From positions 1 to 11,793 of the forward strand of contig SFID01000123.1 of NCBI GenBank assembly GCA_004555425.1: 11,793 nucleotides of DNA, in the 5' to 3' direction. Positions 1 through 4,638 of the stretch are shown piece by piece (within the stretch, counting starts at the first letter, position 1; every line of letters starts with the position of its first letter). The notes beneath the pieces are model-generated. The model was not told where the DNA came from and ran no database searches. It saw nothing but the letters and a program-made list of their open reading frames with translations. The position numbers were made by a program, and so were the translations under genes. This DNA is from Bacteroidales bacterium (GTDB lineage: Bacteria > Bacteroidota > Bacteroidia > Bacteroidales > Bacteroidaceae).

Positions 1-3
1 GGG

Positions 4-60
4 TTGGGTTTCGGCTGGGGCGTTAAGAGCTTGCTCTTATAAGACCCACCCGAAGCCCAA
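4..60. repeat. Nested inverted repeat at window start
   Basis: Arms at 4-19 and 45-60 pair at 14 of 16 positions plus one G-U type pair, and they enclose a smaller stem (AAGAG at 25-29 with CTCTT at 34-38). It could be a transcription terminator of a gene lying left of the window or a decayed palindromic repeat. No long T-run follows, so I do not call it a terminator. The rest of 61-413 shows no convincing gene. Confidence 0.45.
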
Positions 61-413
61 ACACCAGGGCGAAGCCCCCAGACTCTTCAAGGGGTTTATC
101 TCGGTTTTTGTCTTTCATATCTGATACAAGCCTAGAGCAACGCGCGGTACATTGACTCGCATTCTGCAACCACCTGAGTAGTTACCTTTATTCTTCTGTC
201 AAGCCTCGTGCGCGCACCGCCTCCCTCGCCGAATCCCTTTGGCGAAGATGCCAGGTGCTTCTTCCGTTCGCAGGAAAGGCCGGGCTGATTTACCAACCCA
301 AGTTTTTTTCAAAAGAAATTCCCTCGCTGATAACGAACAACATACAGCCAGATACGTGTGCTGTATTTTGCTCCATTTGCAGCGTTTTGCAGCAGGCGGG
401 TCTTGGGGCTTCG

Positions 414-421
414 TACCTTTG
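414..421 (+). promoter_or_regulatory. Promoter -7 box upstream of the HU-like gene
   Basis: TACCTTTG fits the Bacteroidetes primary sigma factor consensus TAnnTTTG. The nearest upstream TTTG-like element (386-389) is about 24 bp away, longer than the usual 19-21, so only the -7 element is convincing. A transcript from here would have a leader of roughly 100 nt before the ATG at 531. Confidence 0.5.
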
Positions 422-530
422 CATTGTCAACGTTGATAAACGATTCACCACGCAAGCAGCGTCCACCGCTGATGCGGCGAATCAAACAGAACAAACCCAA
501 ATTATTCATCATTTAAAAACAGAAAAAACT

Positions 531-956
531 ATGTTGAAGTACAATGTTTTCGCTTGCAAGAGCCCCATCGACCAGTCCGTAAAGTTCTATGCTCGGTTGA
601 TTAGTCCGATTCCCGTCAATTGTCAGCAACTTGCCACCGTCATCTCCGAGAAGTGTACCGTCACGATCCACGATGTGAAGGCCGTGCTCTCTGCCCTTGA
701 AGAGGAGATTGTGAACTACCTCCGTAATGGAGCCAGCGTGCGCCTTGGCGACCTCGGCACCTTCCGCGCCACCATCAAATCCGAAGGCGCACTGAACCGC
801 ACAGACTTTATGGCCAAGAATATTCGCCGCGTAAACGTACGCTTCTTGGCATCGCCCAATATGCGCCACAAACTCTCCGTGCTCAATCCCGATATGCAGT
901 TCATGAAGGCAGGCGACGTTTACAGCCACCTCGGCCCCGTCGAAGAGGAACAGTAG
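531..956 (+). CDS. HU-like (HU-related) DNA-binding protein
   Basis: This 141-residue protein belongs to the Bacteroidetes HU-related family, which is thought to bind DNA as a nucleoid-type protein. It starts MLKYNVFACK and carries the family hallmark of a basic strand and turn, VRLGDLGTFR, at about residues 70-79. A helical N-terminal half precedes it and a short acidic tail (PVEEEQ) follows. The frame is open further upstream to 255, but the family similarity starts at the ATG at 531, and a promoter-like TACCTTTG lies at 414-421 inside that longer frame, so I chose 531. In many Bacteroidales this gene sits just before a smalltalk protein and an amidase. Here both follow on the same strand, after an inserted MITE-like element and a tRNA gene. 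The exact function of the family is not established. Confidence 0.85.
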   Translation: MLKYNVFACKSPIDQSVKFYARLISPIPVNCQQLATVISEKCTVTIHDVKAVLSALEEEIVNYLRNGASVRLGDLGTFRATIKSEGALNRTDFMAKNIRRVNVRFLASPNMRHKLSVLNPDMQFMKAGDVYSHLGPVEEEQ

Positions 957-992
957 CGTCCCGAAGGCCAATAGCCAACCGCTGAGTTGATT

Positions 993-1076
993 AGGATTGT
1001 TCAAGGGCCTGCGCCTGTGGGAAGCCTCCGCCCTCCCAGTGCGCTTGCAACCCACGGCAGCCCTCTGGGCAATCCT
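993..1076. repeat. REP-like palindromic intergenic element
   Basis: The outer arms AGGATTG (993-999) and CAATCCT (1070-1076) are perfectly complementary and enclose further GC-rich complementary blocks, for example GGGC near 1004 with GCCC near 1060. It shares CTTGAAC and AAGCGCA-type words with the larger palindrome at 11049-11150. It lies just after the HU-like gene and might terminate it, but there is no T-run. The assignment to a repeat family is inference. Confidence 0.4.
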
Positions 1077-1082
1077 TCTCAT

Positions 1083-1236
1083 TTTAGGTAGGTTCTATAA
1101 ATTAGCTTGCGATGGATTTGCGGCTATCGTGCCGTAGGTTTTTGTTTTCCATGAAGGAGCGTAGCGGGCTACGTGACTGAATGAAAGAATAGGAACCCTG
1201 CCTTCCATTGGAACTAATTTATAGAACCTACCTTTA
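1083..1236. mobile_element. MITE-like element, copy 1
   Basis: A 146-bp non-coding element (1087-1232) is bounded by perfect 19-bp terminal inverted repeats, ggtaggttctataaattag at 1087-1105 and its complement at 1214-1232. It is flanked by an apparent 4-bp target duplication TTTA (1083-1086 and 1233-1236). It contains a small hairpin (cgtagc/gctacg near 1158-1171) and no ORF. A second copy lies at 4109-4238 with its ends in the opposite orientation. Lack of coding capacity, terminal inverted repeats and flanking duplications fit a miniature inverted-repeat transposable element mobilised in trans. No matching transposase is visible in the window. Confidence 0.7.
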
Positions 1237-1242
1237 TTAGAG

Positions 1243-1278
1243 ATGAAAAAACAAAAGCGCAACCACACGGCTGCGCTT
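1243..1278 (-). terminator. Rho-independent terminator of tRNA-Arg
   Basis: On the minus strand, a 7-bp stem (AAGCGCA with TGCGCTT; plus-strand arms 1255-1261 and 1272-1278) is followed by TTGTTTTTTC. It begins one base after the predicted 3' end of the tRNA, so it would end a monocistronic tRNA transcript. Confidence 0.75.
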
Positions 1279-1279
1279 G

Positions 1280-1351
1280 TACCCCCGCCGAGAATCGAAC
1301 TCGGATCTAAAGTTTAGGAAACTTCTATTCTATCCGTTGAACTACAGGGGC
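1280..1351 (-). tRNA. tRNA-Arg, anticodon CCT
   Basis: The 72-nt minus-strand sequence folds as a full cloverleaf. The acceptor is GCCCCTG with CGGGGGT (a G-U pair at position 1), and the D arm is GTTC/GAAT. The anticodon stem GAAGT/ACTTT holds the loop TTCCTAA, giving anticodon CCT, which reads AGG. The T arm is CCGAG/CTCGG with loop TTCGATT, and the discriminator is A. CCA is not encoded, so it would be added after transcription. The gene has its own -7 box upstream and a terminator downstream. It lies between the HU-like and smalltalk-like genes, on the opposite strand to both. Confidence 0.95.
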
Positions 1352-1372
1352 GACCTGCTGTATTAGCAACGG

Positions 1373-1380
1373 CAAAAGTA
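1373..1380 (-). promoter_or_regulatory. -7 box for tRNA-Arg
   Basis: Read on the minus strand, 1380 to 1373 is TACTTTTG, matching TAnnTTTG. It lies 21 bp upstream of the tRNA 5' end at 1351, which leaves room for a start site and a short 5' leader. No clear TTTG element is visible at the usual upstream distance. Confidence 0.55.
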
Positions 1381-1434
1381 CACAAACTTTTCGATTTACC
1401 ACTTATCTGAAACCTCTAAAATTACAAACCAACC

Positions 1435-1596
1435 ATGACAACCGCAAACGAAACCCTCGAAAACGGCAGTATGGCGCTAGCCGCCAGTGCCAGTCCTAAC
1501 GGCAAGCACAACGTCTTTGCCATCATCATCCAAGTGCTCGTGGCAGCCCTCACCGCCCTAAGCGGCGTCTTTGCTGGCTGCGCCTACTTCGGATAA
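1435..1596 (+). CDS. Smalltalk-type small membrane peptide
   Basis: This 53-residue peptide runs MTTANETLENGSMALAAS at the N terminus and ends GVFAGCAYFG. Residues about 27-47 form one hydrophobic segment (VFAIIIQVLVAALTALSGVF) followed by a Cys near the C terminus. That is the pattern of the short Bacteroidetes 'smalltalk' proteins, usually about 30-40 residues, found between HU-like genes and N-acetylmuramoyl-L-alanine amidases; the same neighbours are present here. The N terminus is longer than usual. An internal ATG at 1471 would give a 41-residue version closer to family size, so the start is uncertain. Function is unknown; a role together with the amidase is inference from gene order only. 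Confidence 0.75.
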   Translation: MTTANETLENGSMALAASASPNGKHNVFAIIIQVLVAALTALSGVFAGCAYFG

Positions 1597-1605
1597 CCAT
1601 CCCTC

Positions 1606-1651
1606 GGGAGGGGGCGCGCCCATCGTGCACGCCCTCTCCCTCTTATTGTTT
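1606..1651 (+). terminator. Strong hairpin between the smalltalk-like gene and the amidase gene
   Basis: An 11-bp GC-rich stem (GGGAGGGGGCG at 1606-1616 with CGCCCTCTCCC at 1630-1640, one G-U pair) is followed by TCTTATTGTTT. It lies 9 bp after the smalltalk stop. It may act as a weak terminator or attenuator lowering amidase expression, or as a 3' stabiliser of the short upstream message. The tail is not a pure T-run. Confidence 0.55.
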
Positions 1652-1676
1652 TCAAATAGAAAGAACCCATATAGAA

Positions 1677-2342
1677 ATGAACAGACGAATCGTCATCTTG
1701 GGCACAGCCCATCGCAAGAACGTGGGCGGCAACTGTAGCCCTGACAAGAAGTTTTACGAATATCAGTTTAGCCGCGAGGTATGCTTCCGCGTCAAGAAAG
1801 AGTTGGAAGCAGCGGGCTTCACCGTCTTTATCGACCTGCCCGACGACCTCATTCAGGGCACGCAGACGGAAGAACTGCGCAAGCGCTGCCGCATCGTCAA
1901 TGGCCTGTGCGACCATTATGGCAAGCACAACTGCCTCTATCTGAGCATACACGTTAATGCCGCAGGTTCGGGCAGGCAGTGGCGCACAGCAGGCGGCTGG
2001 AGCGTATATACCTGCAAGGGACAGACCGAAAGCGACCGTCTGGCCACCAGCCTGTACGAGGCCGCCCGCATCGCCTTGGCCGACTACGCGGCTCGTTTTG
2101 AGGAAAACAAGCAGAAGGGCCTCTACGACCGCAAGCAGCGACCCTTCCGCACAGACCATTCCGACGGCGACCCCGACCAAGAAGCCAATTTCTACGTCCT
2201 CGTCCACACAAAATGCGCAGCCGCCCTCACCGAAAACCTCTTCCAAGACAACCAGGCCGACGTGGCCTACCTGTTGAGCCAACAGGGCTTGGACAGCATC
2301 GTGCGGCTGCATGTGCAGGGGGTGCTGGGGTATTTTGGGTAG
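1677..2342 (+). CDS. N-acetylmuramoyl-L-alanine amidase (Amidase_3 type)
   Basis: This 221-residue protein resembles zinc-dependent amidases that cut the bond between N-acetylmuramic acid and the stem peptide of peptidoglycan. The expected metal ligands and catalytic residue are visible in order: His12 in ILGTAHRKN, Glu28 in KFYEYQ, His92 in SIHVNA, and the catalytic Glu186 in LTENLF. There is no signal peptide and no separate cell-wall-binding domain. It is therefore either cytoplasmic, released by lysis, or exported by an unknown route; phage-endolysin-like ancestry is possible. It follows the HU-like and smalltalk-like genes, a common Bacteroidales arrangement. A strong hairpin lies in its 80-bp leader. 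Its stop codon is 6 bp from the stop of the convergent minus-strand gene. Confidence 0.85.
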   Translation: MNRRIVILGTAHRKNVGGNCSPDKKFYEYQFSREVCFRVKKELEAAGFTVFIDLPDDLIQGTQTEELRKRCRIVNGLCDHYGKHNCLYLSIHVNAAGSGRQWRTAGGWSVYTCKGQTESDRLATSLYEAARIALADYAARFEENKQKGLYDRKQRPFRTDHSDGDPDQEANFYVLVHTKCAAALTENLFQDNQADVAYLLSQQGLDSIVRLHVQGVLGYFG

Positions 2343-2348
2343 TTATGT

Positions 2349-2855
2349 TCAGAAAAATTTTCGTCCACTTCCATTACATTCAGGGCATTCCTGTTTTATT
2401 TTTCCTTCTCCATAGCATTCTGAGCATCGGATTTTTCCATCACCACCGCACCCACTACATACTATTTTACCATCCCCACCGCATTCTTCACAATCTCTAT
2501 AACCTTCGCCATAGCAATGTAAACAATTGTCTTTTCCTGTCCCATCGCAAAAAACGCAAAAATTGCCATCTTCATCATATCCAAGACCAAGGCACATTAT
2601 ACACATGCCATTTCTTCCTGTACCATAACAATAACTACAGCAGTTACGTCCAGTACCACTACAATCATAGCATACAACTATACCACCTCCACTACAGTCG
2701 ATGCACATCAAATATCCACAACCATTACATTCGCTACATTCTACGAAGACTTCTCCTTCACCATTACAATAATCACACTGCATGAATTTTGGTGAAGACT
2801 TGCAAGAGAATAAGAGTAGCAAAATAAAAACAATAGAATAGTATCTTATTTTCAT
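2349..2855 (-). CDS. Lipoprotein with twelve DnaJ-type CxxCxGxG motifs
   Basis: This 168-residue protein opens with a lipoprotein signal peptide: basic MKIRYYS, a hydrophobic core, and lipobox LLFSC with Cys18. Nearly all of the mature chain is CxxCxGxG or close variants, starting at residues 27, 40, 51, 62, 73, 85, 100, 111, 122, 133, 144 and 157, most often spaced 11 residues apart. DnaJ/Hsp40 has four such motifs binding two zinc ions, so this chain could hold about six zinc sites. There is no J domain. A GTG three bases upstream is in frame, but the ATG at 2855 is preferred. It follows the nuclease gene by 12 bp on the same strand, so the two are probably co-transcribed. Function is unknown; metal binding or binding of unfolded protein at the envelope is inference. 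Confidence 0.8.
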   Translation of the reverse strand: MKIRYYSIVFILLLLFSCKSSPKFMQCDYCNGEGEVFVECSECNGCGYLMCIDCSGGGIVVCYDCSGTGRNCCSYCYGTGRNGMCIMCLGLGYDEDGNFCVFCDGTGKDNCLHCYGEGYRDCEECGGDGKIVCSGCGGDGKIRCSECYGEGKIKQECPECNGSGRKFF

Positions 2856-2867
2856 CACTAATCAATA

Positions 2868-4007
2868 TTAGCACAAGGTATTCTTTCCCTCCTGTAGCTC
2901 GAAGAATTCTTTTTGTTCACGAATCTCACGACTTAATTCTTCTTCTGTAGGCAGATACGTAAGATACTTGGCAGCATAAAGTTGCTTACTATCTTTCAAA
3001 ATGGAATATCGTGCAAGGTCTTTGCTGGTATCTGAACATAGCAACAGACCTATTGTGGGATTATTACCTTCTTCCTTTTTCAGTTCATCATACATCCGTA
3101 TGTACATATCCATCTGACCTACATCCTGATGGGTTATTTGTGTGGTTTTCAAATCAATGATTAGATACGATTTCAATATGATATTGTAGAAAACAAGGTC
3201 GATATAGAAATCCCCCATATCGGTCTTGATATGTTGCTGGCGTGCCACAAACGCATAACCTTTACCCAACTCCATGATGAAGGTCTGTAAATGGTCAATT
3301 ATGGCAGTCTCTAATTTTGACTCGCTATAGACAGGGTTTTGAGGCAATCCTAAGAACTCCGCAATAATGGGATTCTTTAAATAGGAGTGTTTGTCCTGTT
3401 CAAAATTTGTGGTTAGAGATCGCATCTCATCACTTACTTCATAACGTAATTGTTCTGGTGTTTGCAGCAAACGATAGTAATATTGTGACGAAATGTTGCG
3501 TTGCAAGGTACGATAGTCCCATTGCTCGCGAGCCGTTTCTTTCAAATACCACAATCGGGCGGCTTCATCTTTAACACGTATCAAACGCTCATAGTGAAGC
3601 CATGAAATATTAGGATATAATGGTATCGCCGATTCGTCAAGCAGTGCTTGACGAATTGATTTATCGGTTATTCCGAATTGGTCAAGCAATGCTTGACCAA
3701 TTCGCAGCTTATTGAATATCAGGTAGAAAGAGCGCATATTCTTTATGCTTGTCAGCCCAAATCCCTTGCCAAATTCTTGGGTGAGAATCTGAGAAGCGAC
3801 ATCTATTGTCTTTTTGCCATATTCGGCACGCTCTTTTCCTACCTGTTCTTGTTCTACTATTCGCCATCCAATAAGCCAATTGCGTACCACCAACAGATGA
3901 TCTGCCGCACGATAAGCTTGACTACGTGCTTCATTTGCGATTTTCTTTAGGTCTGAAACAAATGAATCTTGCAGTTGGTCTTGTTTTTCTAAATATTTCT
4001 TGCTCAT
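2868..4007 (-). CDS. DUF1016 / PDDEXK nuclease-like protein (YhcG family)
   Basis: This 379-residue protein matches the YhcG/DUF1016 architecture. An N-terminal helical, probably DNA-binding domain (about 1-170, including WLIGWRIVEQEQ and SWLHYERLIRV) is followed by a PDDEXK nuclease-like domain (about 205-360). Candidate catalytic residues are Glu233, Asp270 in FYIDLVFYN and Asp285-x-Lys287 in IIDLKT, with Gln298 in the typical GQM motif. The usual E-x-K is D-x-K here, which is tolerated in this fold. Members often sit near restriction-modification or mobile loci, and a DNA-processing or defence role is plausible but not proven. Residues about 102-131 form two 15-residue repeats (IGQALLDQF..., IRQALLDES...) encoded by DNA palindromes. 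The gene is AT-richer than its flanks, which suggests transfer. Confidence 0.85.
   Translation of the reverse strand: MSKKYLEKQDQLQDSFVSDLKKIANEARSQAYRAADHLLVVRNWLIGWRIVEQEQVGKERAEYGKKTIDVASQILTQEFGKGFGLTSIKNMRSFYLIFNKLRIGQALLDQFGITDKSIRQALLDESAIPLYPNISWLHYERLIRVKDEAARLWYLKETAREQWDYRTLQRNISSQYYYRLLQTPEQLRYEVSDEMRSLTTNFEQDKHSYLKNPIIAEFLGLPQNPVYSESKLETAIIDHLQTFIMELGKGYAFVARQQHIKTDMGDFYIDLVFYNIILKSYLIIDLKTTQITHQDVGQMDMYIRMYDELKKEEGNNPTIGLLLCSDTSKDLARYSILKDSKQLYAAKYLTYLPTEEELSREIREQKEFFELQEGKNTLC
3632..3704. repeat. Two in-frame DNA palindromes inside the nuclease gene
   Basis: Positions 3632-3656 form a perfect palindrome with 12-bp arms around G3644. Positions 3674-3704 form a perfect one with 15-bp arms around A3689. 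They share the core TCAAGCA-N-TGCTTGA, and their centres are 45 bp apart, exactly 15 codons. They encode the repeated QALLD segment between the N-terminal domain and the nuclease domain and leave the frame intact. Confidence 0.85.
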
Positions 4008-4045
4008 AGTTCTTGACTATCTTATCTTCGCATTTATTTATTATG

Positions 4046-4053
4046 CAAATATA
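4046..4053 (-). promoter_or_regulatory. -7 box for the nuclease/lipoprotein pair
   Basis: On the minus strand, 4053 to 4046 reads TATATTTG, matching TAnnTTTG, about 39 bp upstream of the nuclease ATG at 4007. No clear TTTG element is visible at the usual upstream distance. It would drive both minus-strand genes. Confidence 0.5.
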
Positions 4054-4104
4054 GTTTATTATTGGAGAAGTTGCCATGTAATGGGGGAATATTTGTCAAA
4101 TCAG

Positions 4105-4242
4105 TTAAGGTAGGTTCTATAAATTAGTTTCAAAGGAATCATATTTTATAAATTGACTTGGATGTCTTTACGCCTCTCGCACCGTATCTTTTTGTTTTTC
4201 ATTCGGAATACATCGCAAGCTAATTTATAGAACCTACCTTAA
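4105..4242. mobile_element. MITE-like element, copy 2
   Basis: A 130-bp non-coding element (4109-4238) has the same perfect 19-bp terminal inverted repeats as copy 1 (4109-4127 and 4220-4238). It is flanked by TTAA on both sides (4105-4108 and 4239-4242), again a 4-bp duplication. Its right end with the adjoining cttgcgatg word is the reverse complement of copy 1's left end over 28 bp, so the ends are inverted relative to copy 1. It sits in the divergent region between the nuclease promoter and the cobalamin riboswitch promoter. Confidence 0.7.
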
Positions 4243-4316
4243 AAAATCGTGCTAGAAAAATCCGCAAACTTCATATTAAAAGCCCACCGCGCCCAGCCAA
4301 AATTTCCTCAAAACCT

Positions 4317-4347
4317 TTTGCCCGTTTGTTTTTCGTTATTACCTTTG
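4317..4347 (+). promoter_or_regulatory. Promoter of the riboswitch-btuB-btuG-nrdDG operon
   Basis: TTTG at 4317-4320, a 19-bp spacer and TACCTTTG at 4340-4347 match the Bacteroidetes primary promoter consensus closely. The predicted transcript start near 4353 lies just before the conserved riboswitch core. Confidence 0.75.
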
Positions 4348-4349
4348 CA

Positions 4350-4576
4350 GGCGAAACACGGTCACGGAGGTGTCCGCCCATTGGCGTGGATGCTGACGTG
4401 TGAAAAGGGAAACGGGTGAGAATCCCGTGCAGTCCCGCTGCTGTATGCCTTTTATTTTGACAATGACGACGCGTCGTTGTGATGCACTCTGGGCAATAGG
4501 CCACTGCTTCCTCGTTTTGCTGAAGAGGAAGTGGGAAGGCGCTCGGAGAAAGGTGAAGCCAGAAGACCTGCCGCTG
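4350..4576 (+). ncRNA. Cobalamin (adenosylcobalamin-type) riboswitch
   Basis: The conserved core is clear: GGGAA at 4407-4411, a CGGGTGAGAATCCCG hairpin, then GCAGTCCCGCTGCTGTA up to about 4446. A variable extension with its own hairpins follows (around 4459-4479 and 4505-4540). It ends in the B12 box gaagccagaagacctgcc at 4555-4572. It lies 63 bp upstream of the receptor ATG. A downstream hairpin, CTCC (4591-4594) and AGGGCT (4598-4603) with AGCCTT (4611-4616) and GGAG (4617-4620), could be part of the switching region. It has no T-run, so control at translation is more likely than intrinsic termination. The exact ends are approximate. Confidence 0.92.
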
Positions 4577-4638
4577 TTTGATTGTCGTATCTCCACGAGG
4601 GCTCGAGGAAAGCCTTGGAGGTCATCCCCCGCTGCTTT

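Noticed and set aside
255..530. N-terminal extension of the HU-like protein
   Set aside because: The added residues do not match the family, and a promoter-like TACCTTTG lies inside the extension; the ATG at 531 fits the family start.
1087..1232. Transcription terminator formed by the long inverted repeat
   Set aside because: The 19-bp arms are 108 bp apart, the same ends recur at 4109-4238, and target duplications flank both copies, which fits a mobile element better.
2213..2785. Plus-strand ORF opposite the cysteine-rich lipoprotein
   Set aside because: Its His/Tyr-rich composition is the mirror of the CxxCxGxG repeats, and the minus frame has a clear lipobox and stop.
2343..4007. Toxin-antitoxin or restriction-modification locus
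   Set aside because: No methylase, specificity subunit or antitoxin is present; the partner of the nuclease is a lipoprotein, so the claim cannot be supported from this window.
4582..4638. TTG start giving the receptor 19 extra residues
   Set aside because: The extra segment overlaps the riboswitch switching region, and the signal peptide begins exactly at the ATG at 4639.
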